From assembly GCF_901472535.1 (NCBI RefSeq), contig NZ_LR590470.1, positions 3,472,001 to 3,536,000 on the forward strand: 64,000 nucleotides of DNA, written 5' to 3'. The stretch is from Sphingobacterium daejeonense. Lineage in GTDB: Bacteria; Bacteroidota; Bacteroidia; Sphingobacteriales; Sphingobacteriaceae. The notes beneath the pieces were generated by a model. It had not been told where the DNA came from, did not search any database, and saw only the letters and a program-made list of their open reading frames with translations. This document shows, piece by piece, positions 37,431-47,828 of this stretch. A program made the translations under genes and the position numbers. Positions within the stretch are counted from its first letter, which is position 1, and each line of letters starts with the position of its first letter.

Positions 37431-39092
37431 ATGATTAAGGCTAAATCTATTGCTCTAGGATTATTAATGTGCTCTGCTGTTCAATTCAGTCAAGCCCAAT
37501 TAATGAAAGCTAAGGATATATATAATAAAGCAGATTCATTAAGGGGGGAATTAACTCCACTTCGTACTTGCTATGACATTCAATATTACCATCTTGACGT
37601 TAAAGTTGACATCGACAAAAAGTTTATATCAGGCAGCAATCTTTTTAAATTTCAGGCTGTTGAACGTTTCAACAAGCTTCAATTTGATCTCTTTGACAAC
37701 CTTTCGGTAGATAAAGTTGAATATAAAGGAAAATCCATCCCCTTTAGTCGGGAATATAATGCAGTATTTGTTGATTTTCCAGATTATATTGAGAAAGGTA
37801 AATTAGATTCATTCACGGTCCATTATTCGGGCAATCCGATTCAGGCCACTCGTGCCCCTTGGGATGGCGGCTTTGATTGGAAGAAAGACAGTAATGGCAA
37901 GCCTTGGGTTGCTACGGCATGTCAAGGATTGGGTGCCAGCGTGTGGTGGCCAAATAAGGATCATCAGTCTGATGAAGTGAATTCCATGTTGATTTCAGTT
38001 TCTGTTCCCAATGAAGTGATGAATGTTTCAAACGGAAGGTTGATCAAGACGGAGAAGTTGAAGAATGGTTACACAAAATACCATTGGAGAGTTGAAAATC
38101 CCATCAACAATTATAATGTAGCTTTAAATATTGGTGATTATGCACATTTCAAGGAAACCTATAAAGGTGAAAAAGGACCTTTATCTGTAGACTATTATGT
38201 TCTCAAAGAGAATGCTGGTAAGATTGACCACTTAAAGAAAAATGCAAATGAAACTTTGAAGGCCTTTGAGCATTGGTTTGGCCCTTATCCGTTTTACGAA
38301 GATGGGTACAAGTTAGTCGAAACAGCACATTTAGGTATGGAGCATCAAAGTGCTATTGCATATGGCAATAAATATCAAAACGGTTATTTAGGTGGCGATG
38401 GTTCTCGGACCGGATGGGGCAAGAAGTGGGATTTTATCGTTGTCCATGAGTCTGGCCATGAATGGTTTGGCAATAACATCACTGCGAAAGATTTAGGTGA
38501 CATGTGGATTCATGAGAGTTTCACTAATTATTCTGAGGCTTTGTTCATTGATTTTTTCTACGGAAAAGAGGCAAGTCAGGCTTATGTAAATGGTAATCGC
38601 AGGGGTATCCAGAATGACAGTCCGATCCAAGGTCCTTATAATGTCAACAAGGAGGGCTCAGGAGACATGTACAATAAAGGTGGAGTATTGCACAATATGA
38701 TCCGGACCATGATTGACAATGACGAGAAATGGCTAAAAATATTAAGAGGACTCAACCAAGTATTCTATCATAAGACAGTGGATTATAATGACATTTTGGG
38801 TTACATGAGCCAAGAGTCAGGTATCAATCTTGACAAGACTTTTGAACAATATGTCCGTCGGACAAGTATCCCTACTTTGGAGGTCATTGAAAATAATCCT
38901 GGAGTATTTATGATACGTTGGAATTCTGAGGTTGAAGGTTTTGACATGCCTGTCCATATTTTTGATAAAGATGGTAAGAGACAGCTCATTAACCCTACGG
39001 ACAAGTTTAAGGTAATGCGTTTAGAAGGATTGACGAAAGAGAATTTCAAGGTTGACACGTTCAACTATTACATTGGAGTAACGATACAATAA
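37431..39092 (+). CDS. M1 family zinc metallopeptidase (aminopeptidase N-like)
   Basis: Secreted zinc peptidase of 553 aa, signal peptide MIKAKSIALGLLMCSAVQFS. The exopeptidase GMEHQ motif is at 302-306 and the zinc site is H339-E340-S-G-H343 with Glu362 18 residues downstream (HESF). The C-terminal domain is short compared with classic 800-aa aminopeptidase N, as in the periplasmic Bacteroidota branch. 15 bp after polX, possibly in the same transcript. Role: trimming peptides taken up from outside. Confidence 0.92.
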   Translation: MIKAKSIALGLLMCSAVQFSQAQLMKAKDIYNKADSLRGELTPLRTCYDIQYYHLDVKVDIDKKFISGSNLFKFQAVERFNKLQFDLFDNLSVDKVEYKGKSIPFSREYNAVFVDFPDYIEKGKLDSFTVHYSGNPIQATRAPWDGGFDWKKDSNGKPWVATACQGLGASVWWPNKDHQSDEVNSMLISVSVPNEVMNVSNGRLIKTEKLKNGYTKYHWRVENPINNYNVALNIGDYAHFKETYKGEKGPLSVDYYVLKENAGKIDHLKKNANETLKAFEHWFGPYPFYEDGYKLVETAHLGMEHQSAIAYGNKYQNGYLGGDGSRTGWGKKWDFIVVHESGHEWFGNNITAKDLGDMWIHESFTNYSEALFIDFFYGKEASQAYVNGNRRGIQNDSPIQGPYNVNKEGSGDMYNKGGVLHNMIRTMIDNDEKWLKILRGLNQVFYHKTVDYNDILGYMSQESGINLDKTFEQYVRRTSIPTLEVIENNPGVFMIRWNSEVEGFDMPVHIFDKDGKRQLINPTDKFKVMRLEGLTKENFKVDTFNYYIGVTIQ

Positions 39093-39244
39093 AATAATAT
39101 TAAATTCGTTAGCAATAGGATTATTTAAAATTTTGAAATTATTCATCATCAAAAGATGATTTTTTATAGATAATGGTTTCTATAAAAACCATTTTTTTTT
39201 CATTAGGTTTGCAATTAAATTACAAAAAATACTTTCACATCTAA

Positions 39245-40268
39245 ATGGGTCTTTTTAATTGGTTTACGCAAGAAGTTGCAATAGACTTGGGAACAGCTAA
39301 CACCCTAATCATTCACAATGATAAAGTAGTAGTAGATGAGCCCTCAATAGTAGCATTTGACCGCACGACAAACAAGGTGATCGCAATTGGTCGCCAAGCG
39401 ATGCAAATGGAGGGTAAAACTCACGACAACATAAAAACAGTAAGGCCATTACGCGATGGTGTTATTGCGGACTTTACGGCTGCAGAGCATTTGATTCGTG
39501 GTATGGTTAAATTGATCAACAAAGGTAAAAGTTGGTTTTTCCCTTCGTTACGTATGGTTGTTTGTATTCCTTCCGGCATTACGGAGGTTGAGAAACGTGC
39601 TGTTCGTGATTCGGCGGAGATCGCTGGCGCTAAAGAGGTTTACCTTATCCACGAGCCTATGGCTGCTGCTGTCGGCATCGGGATCGATGTTGAGGAACCT
39701 GTTGGTAACATGATCATCGATATCGGTGGTGGTACGACCGAAATTGCAGTTATTGCTTTATCAGGTATTGTTTGTGATCAGTCCATCCGCGTTGCTGGGG
39801 ACAACTTTGACTCAGACATTGTACAATATATTCGCCGTCAGCATAACATCATGATTGGTGACCGCACTGCGGAAAAGATCAAGATTGAAGTTGGTGCTGC
39901 CCTTCCTGAATTGACTGATCCACCTGAGGATTTCGCCGTTCAAGGTCGCGATTTAATGACAGGTATCCCTAAACAAATCACTGTATCCTATACCGAAATT
40001 GCTCACTGTTTAGACAAATCTATTTCCAAAAATCGAAGAAGCAATTCTTAAAGCTTTGGAGATCACTCCTCCTGAACTATCAGCAGATATTTACCAAACA
40101 GGTATTTACTTAACTGGTGGTGGTGCTCTTCTTCGTGGCTTGGACAAACGTATTCAAGCAAAAACAAAACTTCCGGTACACGTTGCTGAAGATCCACTTC
40201 GTGCCGTTGTTAGAGGAACAGGCATTGCGCTTAAGAACATTGGTCGTTTCAAGTTCTTAATGCAGTAA
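39245..40268 (+). CDS. mreB: Rod shape-determining protein MreB (frameshifted)
   Basis: Actin-like filament that guides lateral wall synthesis. N-terminal phosphate loop [10 protein letters not shown] and the second nucleotide loop [16 protein letters not shown]-terminal [13 protein letters not shown] adenine motif. Frame shift in five A (40028-40032): with four the protein reads [22 protein letters not shown], restoring about 340 aa. MreB is generally essential in rod-shaped bacteria, so an assembly error is far more likely than a mutation. Heads mreB-mreC-mreD-mrdA-rodA. Confidence 0.95.
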
Positions 40269-40290
40269 TAACTAATAAAAAAATTATAAT

Positions 40291-40326
40291 TACGCGATAT
40301 AACGTTCAAACATGTTATATCGCGTA
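40291..40326. promoter_or_regulatory. Stem-loop between mreB and mreC
   Basis: TACGCGATATAAC/GTTATATCGCGTA, 13-bp perfect stem with a 10-nt loop and no T-run. It lies in the only sizeable gap of the cluster. It could stabilise mreB mRNA or partly terminate, letting MreB be made in excess of MreC. Confidence 0.6.
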
Positions 40327-40346
40327 GCTATTAAAAGAGAATAATA

Positions 40347-41182
40347 ATGAAGAACCTTTGGCTTTTCTTGGTTAGATACAATGCCTTTTTCTGGTTTATT
40401 CTTTTTTTGTTGCTTCACTTTTACTGGTTGTTCAAAACAACAGATACCAAAGATCTTCTTTCATTAACTCTTCAAATGTTGTTGTAGGTTCATTCTATGA
40501 TAAACTCAATTCATGGAAAAGTTACTTGGCTCTTGAAGAAACCAACAAGAACTTGGCTTTAGAAAATTCTCAACTACGCCAACAACTTCAAAATTACATC
40601 TTAACAGATACCTTAGATTCGGTTCGCATCGTTGATTCCATTGAGATGAATAGATATCATTTTACCATGGCAGAAGTGGTAAATAACAGTATTCATCAAA
40701 AAAGCAATTTCATTACTATCAATAAAGGTTCATTGGCAGGAATACAGAAAGGCCTCGGCGTGATCACTTCAAATGGAGTGGTAGGAATAGTATTGAATGT
40801 TTCGCAACATTTCAGTACGATCCAATCGTTGTTACACCCTGACACCAGGATTTCTGTGACTTTGGACACTACGAATGTGTTTGGTTCTTTGGTTTGGGGT
40901 AATACTTCAAATCCGCAATTTGCTATTGTTAAGGATATCCCTAATCATGTAAAAGTTCAGAAAGGCCAAAAAGTCTATACCTCCGGGTTCTCTTTATTTC
41001 CTAAAGGAATAGAAATCGGAGCAGTGGAGGAAACAGGTATTAGTTCAGGGGGTTCATTCTTGGATGTTAAGATTAAACTGAGAACAAACTTTAGCAACTT
41101 GAATCATGTATATGTTGTGAAAGATTTATTGGAAGACGAAAAAAATCAATTGGAAGCAGTAACGGAGGATAATGATGGGTAG
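40347..41182 (+). CDS. mreC: Rod shape-determining protein MreC (frameshifted near N-terminus)
   Basis: Bitopic membrane protein, scaffold between MreB and the wall enzymes. Start MKNLWLFLVRYNAFFWFILF at 40347; the T-run at 40402-40408 is one short, and with eight T the frame continues FVASLLLVVQNNRYQRSSF into NSSNVVVGSFYDKLNSW and the coiled coil (LEETNKNLALENSQLRQQL). The periplasmic beta domains follow (GSLAGIQKGLGVITSNGVVG). Start region identified by hand. Overlaps mreD by a few bases. Confidence 0.9.
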
Positions 41183-41702
41183 ATTAATTATTTTCAATGT
41201 CCTTCGATTTGTGGTTTTGATTGCCATGCAGGTTGTATTGTTCAAGAATATTGGATATTACAATTTGGCGACCCCATTTCCCTATATCCTGATTATTTTT
41301 TTGTTGCCTATCGGCACACCAAACTTTATATTGTACATACTAGCATTTTTAACTGGTTTAACGGTTGATGCATTTTATGATTCTATCGGGGTGCATGCTG
41401 CAGCTTGCGTTGCATTAGCATGGTACAGGATTTTCTTCCATAGGATTACTTTGGACGTTGATGTTCAAGATTCCTTTGAAACTCCTTCTTTAGGTAACAT
41501 GGGTTCGAAATGGTTTATATCTTACATTTCTATTGGGACTTTGATTCATCACATTGTTCTCCTACACGTGGAATATTTTAGTTTCTCAAACTATTTAAGC
41601 ACACTGTTAAGCATCTTACTAAGCAGTATTTTTACTATCTTGTTAATCATATTGATTAGTATACTTATTTATAAAAGAAAATCTCGCTTATTAAGTAATT
41701 AA
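41172..41702 (+). CDS. mreD: Rod shape-determining protein MreD
   Basis: Polytopic inner-membrane partner of MreC, 176 aa, with five or six hydrophobic helices (LIIFNVLRFVVLIAMQVVLF at start; LSILLSSIFTILLIILISIL at end). The start could be either of two adjacent ATG codons (41172 or 41175); both overlap the mreC stop, implying translational coupling. Assigned from hydrophobic pattern plus its place in the cluster; sequence conservation in this family is low. Confidence 0.85.
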   Translation: MMGRLIIFNVLRFVVLIAMQVVLFKNIGYYNLATPFPYILIIFLLPIGTPNFILYILAFLTGLTVDAFYDSIGVHAAACVALAWYRIFFHRITLDVDVQDSFETPSLGNMGSKWFISYISIGTLIHHIVLLHVEYFSFSNYLSTLLSILLSSIFTILLIILISILIYKRKSRLLSN

Positions 41703-41721
41703 TAATTACGGTCTTATTCAC

Positions 41722-43701
41722 ATGAACAATAGTTACTTCAACCGTAAGTTCGTTATACAAGGAATTTTTATTGCTATTGCATTAGTTATTGTGGCACGGC
41801 TATTTTATATCCAAGTCATTGATGACAAGTATTTGTTGTCAGCGAACAATAACGTTATGCGTAAGAAAATCATCTACCCTGCTCGCGGTGTTATCCTCGA
41901 TCGGAATGGAAAAGTATTGGTTCAGAATGAGCCGGTATATGATATTATGGTGACGCCCCGTGAAGTAAAGGATCTCGATACGCTTCTATTGTGTGATTTG
42001 CTTGGAATTGATACGATTGATTTCAATTTGCGGATGAAAAAAGCGAAAGCTCATTCTCCATATCGTGCTTCACAATTTATGAAGCAGGTATCGTCTACTG
42101 TCTATGCCAAATTTCAAGAACATCTGTATAAGTTCAGGGGATTTTATCCATTGAACCGTACGGTCAGAAGTTACCCGGATAGTATTGCTGCTCAATTTTT
42201 GGGCTACATCCAAGAGGTAAATGACCGCGACATTGAAAAATCCAATGGTTTCTACCGTCCTGGTGATTATATCGGTGCTTCTGGTGTTGAGCGCGCCTAT
42301 GAGGATCTATTAAGAGGGAAAAGAGGTGTGCAGAATCAAATGGTTGATGCTTTGAACCGACCTCAAGGTAGCTTTATGGAAGGCAAGTATGATACCTTGG
42401 CGGTAACTGGAGATGGATTGGTTTCATCTTTAGACAAGGACCTTCAGATTCTTGCTGAGAAGTTAATGAAGAATAAGCTGGGATCAGTAGTGGCCATAGA
42501 GCCTTCCACTGGTGAGATCCTAAGTTTTGTAAGCAGTCCTTCCTACAATCCAAATATGATGGTAGGCCGAGAATTGGGAAACAATTATATGAAGTTGCTG
42601 AATGACGAAACGAAACCTATGTTCATACGTCCTATCCAAGCTTCATATCCTCCTGGTTCAGTATTTAAGGTTGTTTCAGCCCTTACTGCACAGCAAGCCG
42701 GAGTAATCAATGACCAGACTGTTTTTTATTGTCCTGGAGGTTATCGTTATGGCGGGGGTCGTGCAATCATGCGCTGTACCCACGTGGACGGTGCAACGGG
42801 CTTAGTGAAATCCATCAAGATGTCATGCAACACTTATTACGGGTATGTATATGCTAAGATGATAGACTCCAGAGGGATGAGTGGTCCAAAGGCATATGAT
42901 TTATGGAAAGAGTCCTTAGGTAAATTCGGATTGGGACATAAGTTGGGCATTGACCTTCCCGGTGAAAAACCGGGACTGGTTCCTACATCCGATTTCTATA
43001 CCAAACGATATGGCAGTGGAAACTGGCGCTCGAGTTTCAACATTTCATTGTCCATTGGCCAAGGTGAATTAGGGATTACGCCATTACAGATGGCTAACAT
43101 AATGGCTATTGTAGCTAATAGAGGGTTTTATTACCGTCCTCATTTAATTAAAGGGATTGGCGAGAAACAAATCATAAAAGAGGAGTTTACTGAGAAAATC
43201 TTTGCGGGAGTTGATGCTAAATATTACGAACCAGTAATTGAAGGGATGAGCCAAGCGGTTAATCAAGGGGGTACTGGTGCTGCTTCGCGGATTGCGGGAA
43301 TTGAGATGTGCGGAAAAACAGGGACCGTTCAGAATCCTCATGGCGAGAACCATGCTGTATTTTTTGCTTTCGCGCCGAGGGAAAACCCCAAAATCGCAAT
43401 TGCCGTATTCGTTGAAAATGCGGGTTATGGTGGTACTTGGGCAGCTCCTATCGCGAGTATGATGGTAGAAAAATACTTAAAGGATACCATTTCATTGCCA
43501 AAATATATTCAGGATAGGATATACAATGGAAACTTGCTTCCAAAACCGAAGGTCAAGAAGGAAGAAACGATCAAAAAAGACAGTACAAAGAATACAAAAA
43601 CAAAGGTTGAAACAGTGAGAACTGCAGCAGTAAATCCTAAAAAGAGACAGGAATCAGGAACTTTAGTACACCATAGTCAAATCAGGAGAAACCATGAATA
43701 G
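41722..43701 (+). CDS. mrdA: Penicillin-binding protein 2 (elongasome transpeptidase)
   Basis: Peptidoglycan D,D-transpeptidase of the elongation machinery, anchored by one N-terminal helix (VIQGIFIAIALVIVARLFYI). 659 aa. Active-site motifs: S313-V-F-K316 (SYPPGSVFK), S368-C-N370, and K532-T-G. A Lys-rich C-terminal extension (KPKVKKEETIKKDSTKNTK) is predicted disordered in the periplasm. rodA follows with an 8-bp overlap. Confidence 0.96.
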   Translation: MNNSYFNRKFVIQGIFIAIALVIVARLFYIQVIDDKYLLSANNNVMRKKIIYPARGVILDRNGKVLVQNEPVYDIMVTPREVKDLDTLLLCDLLGIDTIDFNLRMKKAKAHSPYRASQFMKQVSSTVYAKFQEHLYKFRGFYPLNRTVRSYPDSIAAQFLGYIQEVNDRDIEKSNGFYRPGDYIGASGVERAYEDLLRGKRGVQNQMVDALNRPQGSFMEGKYDTLAVTGDGLVSSLDKDLQILAEKLMKNKLGSVVAIEPSTGEILSFVSSPSYNPNMMVGRELGNNYMKLLNDETKPMFIRPIQASYPPGSVFKVVSALTAQQAGVINDQTVFYCPGGYRYGGGRAIMRCTHVDGATGLVKSIKMSCNTYYGYVYAKMIDSRGMSGPKAYDLWKESLGKFGLGHKLGIDLPGEKPGLVPTSDFYTKRYGSGNWRSSFNISLSIGQGELGITPLQMANIMAIVANRGFYYRPHLIKGIGEKQIIKEEFTEKIFAGVDAKYYEPVIEGMSQAVNQGGTGAASRIAGIEMCGKTGTVQNPHGENHAVFFAFAPRENPKIAIAVFVENAGYGGTWAAPIASMMVEKYLKDTISLPKYIQDRIYNGNLLPKPKVKKEETIKKDSTKNTKTKVETVRTAAVNPKKRQESGTLVHHSQIRRNHE

Positions 43702-44977
43702 TCTTCAAAAGAAAAGTTTTTTTGGAAGGATAGACTGGTTGACCATTGGCTTGTGGTTGGCATTGTGCTTGATTGGCTGGTTCAACATTCATGCAGCAGT
43801 TTATGACCCTGAAAACCCGGGTCTTTTCAATCTTGCAACAAACTATGGGAAACAATCTATCTATATCTTTACAGCCTTGATCATTGGGATCTGTATTTTG
43901 ATTATCGATTCCCGTTTTTTTATATCTTCAGCTCCTATAATCTATATTGTAGTCATTCTGTTGTTGATTGCCGTTTTGGTGGTCGGTAGAAATGTTGGCG
44001 GAAATCAAGCCTGGATTCCGTTAGGTAGTTTTAGGCTGCAGCCTTCAGAGTTTGGTAAACTTGCGACCTGTCTTTTGTTGGCTTATTATCTCAGCAATCA
44101 AACCAATAAAAACCCGAACATGAAGACCTTGTTTGTGGGGATTTGCATTGTTCTATTTCCTGTAGCATTAGTTATGTTACAACCAGATACTGGATCCGCG
44201 TTGGCATTCTTTTCATTGGTTTTCGTGTTTTATAGAGAGGGTTACGTCAGTACAGGATTATTGATAATCGGTGGTTTAGCCATATTTCTATTTGTATTGG
44301 CCCTATTGGTCAATCAATGGATCTTGATAGGTTGTTTAGCTCTAATCTGTGGATTCTTTGCATTTATGATGCGCAAGAAACGTAAGAATCTGATCAATAT
44401 GGCTATTCTGTTCGTCGTTTCCAGCGTATATGTATTGTGTGTTGATTTTGCTTATGAACAAATCTTACAACCTCACCAGAGAAACCGTATTGATATCATC
44501 CTTGGAAAAATGGATGACCCGAAGGGGCAAGGATATAATCTTAATCAATCTATGATAGCTATTGGTTCAGGTCAATTATTTGGAAAAGGCTACCTCCAGG
44601 GAACCCAAACCAAATACAACTTTGTCCCTGAACAAAGTACAGACTTTATTTTCTGTACAGTAGGCGAAGAATGGGGATTTGTAGGTTCTGTTATATTGAT
44701 TGCTATTTACGTCGCTTTGTTGGTTCGTATCGTCAATATTGCCGAAAGGCAAAGAACTGCATTTGCCAGAATCTACGCGTATGGGGTTGCTTCAATTCTA
44801 TTTTTTCACTTCTTTATTAATATAGGGATGACCATTGGTATAGTGCCTGTAATAGGTATACCTTTACCCTTCATCAGTTATGGAGGTTCTTCCTTATGGT
44901 CTTTTACCATTTTATTATTTATCCTATTGAGATTTGACTCCGCTAGGAAAGGAACTGCCATCAGTCAGGGTTTCTAG
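43694..44977 (+). CDS. rodA: RodA, SEDS-family peptidoglycan glycosyltransferase
   Basis: Polymerises lipid II in the elongasome together with PBP2. 427 aa with about ten membrane helices; SEDS landmarks NQAWIPLGSFRLQPSEFGKL, LQPDTGSAL, GYNLNQSMIAIGSGQLFGKGYLQGTQTKYNFVPEQSTDFIF and GIPLPFISYGGSSLW. Last gene of the mre-mrd cluster, starting inside mrdA; the convergent phosphorylase begins 13 bp later with no clear terminator. Confidence 0.96.
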   Translation: MNSLQKKSFFGRIDWLTIGLWLALCLIGWFNIHAAVYDPENPGLFNLATNYGKQSIYIFTALIIGICILIIDSRFFISSAPIIYIVVILLLIAVLVVGRNVGGNQAWIPLGSFRLQPSEFGKLATCLLLAYYLSNQTNKNPNMKTLFVGICIVLFPVALVMLQPDTGSALAFFSLVFVFYREGYVSTGLLIIGGLAIFLFVLALLVNQWILIGCLALICGFFAFMMRKKRKNLINMAILFVVSSVYVLCVDFAYEQILQPHQRNRIDIILGKMDDPKGQGYNLNQSMIAIGSGQLFGKGYLQGTQTKYNFVPEQSTDFIFCTVGEEWGFVGSVILIAIYVALLVRIVNIAERQRTAFARIYAYGVASILFFHFFINIGMTIGIVPVIGIPLPFISYGGSSLWSFTILLFILLRFDSARKGTAISQGF

Positions 44978-44990
44978 TTTTCGAAAGCTC

Positions 44991-45846
44991 TTAAATCCTA
45001 TCTAGGATTAATTTGATTGCATTATCAACAATCTGCTGCGGATTTTTGCTGAATGCTTCATTGACACGACTTGCCAAAATCGCATTGATTGAGATTGCAT
45101 GATGTCCAAACATATTGCTTAGGGCATAAATCCCTGCAGTTTCCATTTCAAGATTAGTGATGTTTCTTCCAGAAATATCAAAGCTATTTGCATTCTTGAT
45201 CAGGTCTGGGTATATATTTTGGGATCTTACATTTCTACCTTGGGGTCCATAAAAGCCTGGCGCGGTCATGGTAATGCCTTTGGGAAGGTCGAAAGCAAAC
45301 TTTTCCATTAATTTTTGAGAAGCTCTTCCCACATAAGGTTTAAAGCTTAGTCCTTCAAAATGATTTATTACGGCCTCTTGCAACTGCACTTCAGGTTCGG
45401 TGTATGGTTTACGGTAGTATTGCATGAGCGTATCAAAACCAATAGCATACTCAGAAGCTAAGATTGTACCCATGGAAATATTTCCTTGAATGGATCCAGA
45501 AGTTCCTATTCTAATGATATCCAAAGATTTTATTTCTTGTTTTAAGCTTTTGGTATTAAAATCAACATTGACCAAAGCATCCAATTCATTCAGGACAATA
45601 TCAATATTATCGGTTCCAATTCCAGTTGAAATAACAGTAACCCTCTTTCCTCGTAAAGTTCCAGTATGAGTTATAAACTCACGCCGTCCTTTTTTTATTT
45701 CGATATCATCGAAGTATTTCGAAACTTCAGGTACCCTGTCAGGATCTCCAACGAAAAATAATGGTATCAGCAATGTCAGTAGGCAATAAATTCAGATGGT
45801 AAATACTTCCATCTGCGTTAATAATAAGTTCAGAATCGTTAATCAT
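44991..45846 (-). CDS. Nucleoside phosphorylase (uridine-phosphorylase-like, frameshifted near N-terminus)
   Basis: Pyrimidine or purine nucleoside salvage enzyme of the PNP/UDP family, about 285 aa. FVGDPDRVPEVSKYF carries the phosphate site; STGIGTDNIDIVLNEL and NLEMETAGIYALSNMFGHHAISI contain the ribose-binding Glu/Met. The apparent start at 45773 is an artefact: a run of five A (45754-45758, plus strand) should be four, restoring MINDSELIINADGSIYHLN from an ATG at 45846 that overlaps the yigZ stop (ATGA). Coupled to yigZ. Confidence 0.85.
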
Positions 45847-46460
45847 ATGGTCCGTAAGTAATTGATCGTCAGCCCCTCAATTTTCTCCATTCTCCCGATC
45901 ACTTCATTTACCTGTAATTTACGGATTTCAAAGGTAATTTTACACTTCGTATCAAAATCTTGACTTAAGACAATGACCTCAGTTTCTTTGATTATACGCA
46001 TGACATCATTCATTTGAATATAATCAAATGTGACTTCATACACATCATTCACTGTTTTTTCTACAATTTCTGCAATTTGCAATGCTTCTTGTGTAGCAGA
46101 CTTATAGGCATTGATCAATCCTGGGACCCCAAGCAGCGTACCACCAAAATACCTTACTACAACCACCATGATATTAGTGACATCCATCGACAGCAACACA
46201 TTTAAGATAGGACGTCCTGCTGTTCCCGAAGGCTCGCCATCATCATTAACTCTGAATACCGTACGGTCTGGGGTCAACCGATACGCCCAGCAATGATGCC
46301 TTGCTTTTGGATGCATTGATTTGAGCTCAGCAATGATTTCTTTTACCTTATTCTCGTCCTTAAATGGGTATGCATAAGCGATAAACTTACTTCCCTTATC
46401 CCTAAAAATCCCTTCAGAAGGTTCGTCAATAGTCTTATATATATCTTCAAATAAACTCAC
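45843..46460 (-). CDS. YigZ/IMPACT family protein
   Basis: 205 aa. Family signature HHCWAYRLTPDRTVFRVNDDGEPSGTAGRPIL plus VVVVRYFGGTLLGVPGLINAYKSA, then the C-terminal DUF1949 ferredoxin-like domain. The eukaryotic relative IMPACT binds GCN1; the bacterial role is unclear, possibly tied to ribosomes or peptide metabolism. It overlaps the EamA gene upstream and the phosphorylase downstream by 4 bases each (ATGA junctions), so the three are translated as a unit. Confidence 0.9.
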   Translation of the reverse strand: MSLFEDIYKTIDEPSEGIFRDKGSKFIAYAYPFKDENKVKEIIAELKSMHPKARHHCWAYRLTPDRTVFRVNDDGEPSGTAGRPILNVLLSMDVTNIMVVVVRYFGGTLLGVPGLINAYKSATQEALQIAEIVEKTVNDVYEVTFDYIQMNDVMRIIKETEVIVLSQDFDTKCKITFEIRKLQVNEVIGRMEKIEGLTINYLRTI

Positions 46461-47311
46461 AGAAATGCAATTAATAATACTGAAATAATAGCCAAAAGTA
46501 CCCCTATTTTATTGTATTTGCTAAGTTTCTCCTTAAATAAGAAGACTCCAGCCAGTGCTCCAACAGCTATTACGCCTATATTCATTCCTGTGAAAACCAA
46601 AGAAGGGCTGTCAGGTAGAGCGCGATGAGCCTTCATATAAAACACGATATTTCCAAAATTAAACACGCCCAATATTGCTCCAAATAATAAAGCCTTCACA
46701 TCAAAACTTTCTTTTCTTATAAACAGTAAATAAAATAGAAATAGCAAAGCAAAGCCTAATGCTAAGGTAAACACGATCCAAAGAGATGACATATAACTTA
46801 TCTCTGGATGCTGTGCGATATGTTTAAAGATAATATCAATTATTCCCATGCCAATAAACACCAGCAATGGAAATATCCAAAAGTTCTTTCCATTATTCTG
46901 GTTATTTTTATTCCAACCAATTGAAAAAACTATGGCTACCAACCCCACTCCTATTCCCAAAAATTTCTCTGATGCCATTTTTTCTCCCATCCATAGATAA
47001 GCAGCGATCAATGGAATAAACAAGGACAAGCGTTGTGCAACTTCGGTCTTTACTATACCGCTGAAGCGAATGGATAATGCGATACATATAAATATAAAAG
47101 GTAATAAAAATCCGAGAGGCAGATATAAATGCCAAGGTAGATCGGATGTCCATTGGACCAATTCAGGTTTTAAAATGAAATAGGTAAGAAGGATTGCGAT
47201 GGGGTAATTCCAAACTAGCAATTGAAGATAATTAACCCCGCGTTGCCTGGCGAACTTTATTATGATGGCAACTGTGACTGAGCACAGAACGGATATGAGA
47301 ATATATAACAT
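46457..47311 (-). CDS. EamA/DMT superfamily transporter
   Basis: Ten-helix drug/metabolite transporter, 284 aa, made of two EamA repeats (first about 1-135, second 145-284, the latter with VFTGMNIGVIAVGALAGVFLFKEKLSKYNKIGVLLAI). Exporters of this group move amino acids, nucleosides or toxins; the adjoining nucleoside phosphorylase suggests nucleobases, but this is weak inference. First gene of the three-gene minus-strand unit. Confidence 0.85.
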   Translation of the reverse strand: MLYILISVLCSVTVAIIIKFARQRGVNYLQLLVWNYPIAILLTYFILKPELVQWTSDLPWHLYLPLGFLLPFIFICIALSIRFSGIVKTEVAQRLSLFIPLIAAYLWMGEKMASEKFLGIGVGLVAIVFSIGWNKNNQNNGKNFWIFPLLVFIGMGIIDIIFKHIAQHPEISYMSSLWIVFTLALGFALLFLFYLLFIRKESFDVKALLFGAILGVFNFGNIVFYMKAHRALPDSPSLVFTGMNIGVIAVGALAGVFLFKEKLSKYNKIGVLLAIISVLLIAFL

Positions 47312-47713
47312 TTAAATTTATTCTTCTGAAATGGTACAAATATATCTTTTTAATGCATGGATAGTAAATCATTATTGAATGAATTAAAACCAAATAAACA
47401 AATTAAAACATGAATATCCTGTAATTTTAACCTCAAAAAACATTAATTATATTAATTTTTTATACAGATTTTAACAGTTATTTTATTCATTTTTTTAGAT
47501 CATTTTTTAATGATTTTTTATCATTATTTTTATTCGATAAATCAAATTAAAATGTATTTAAATACGTTAAACGCACTTTATATAAATATTAACACGTTTT
47601 TAATAGCATTTTTTTATTAAAAAAATGGCTGTTTTTACTCTTGTTTTTTGGCTGTTTTTTAACTAATTTTTATACATTTTATCAACTTCTTTTATAATAT
47701 TTTTTAAAAAAAT
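47312..47713. other. Extremely AT-rich intergenic stretch
   Basis: About 400 bp, nearly all A and T, with repeated T-runs of four to eight, between divergent transcription units. No ORF. May serve as curved or UP-like DNA for the aromatic operon promoter at its right end, and must hold the promoter of the EamA gene. Confidence 0.55.
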
Positions 47714-47744
47714 TTTGCACTTAATTAAAGAAGTTCTATATTTG
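47714..47744 (+). promoter_or_regulatory. Bacteroidota-type promoter of the aromatic operon
   Basis: TTTG (47714-47717), 19-bp spacer, TATATTTG (47737-47744): a full match to the published Bacteroidota housekeeping consensus (-33 TTTG, -7 TAnnTTTG). Transcription would start near 47750, 12-14 bases before the leader peptide. Confidence 0.8.
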
Positions 47745-47762
47745 ACAACAAATAAACGGGAA

Positions 47763-47828
47763 ATGAACAAACAATATACATATACCAACTTTTGGTTCTT
47801 TTATTTTAGAGATAAGAGCTGGGACTAG
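47763..47828 (+). CDS. Aromatic-rich leader peptide of the aro/phe operon
   Basis: A 21-codon frame, MNKQYTYTNFWFFYFRDKSWD, ending in TAG at 47826. Nine of 21 residues are aromatic (four Phe, three Tyr, two Trp), with an unbroken run F-W-F-F-Y-F at positions 10-15. It sits between promoter and terminator and its last codons (AGC TGG GAC) are one arm of the antiterminator. The design is that of a translation-sensing attenuator. It is too short for ordinary gene calls; no homologue can be checked here, but the pattern is most unlikely by chance. Confidence 0.87.
   Translation: MNKQYTYTNFWFFYFRDKSWD

Noticed and set aside
39245..40268. Programmed frameshifting in mreB
   Set aside because: No slippery-site plus pseudoknot layout, and a dozen other genes show the same homopolymer indel pattern.
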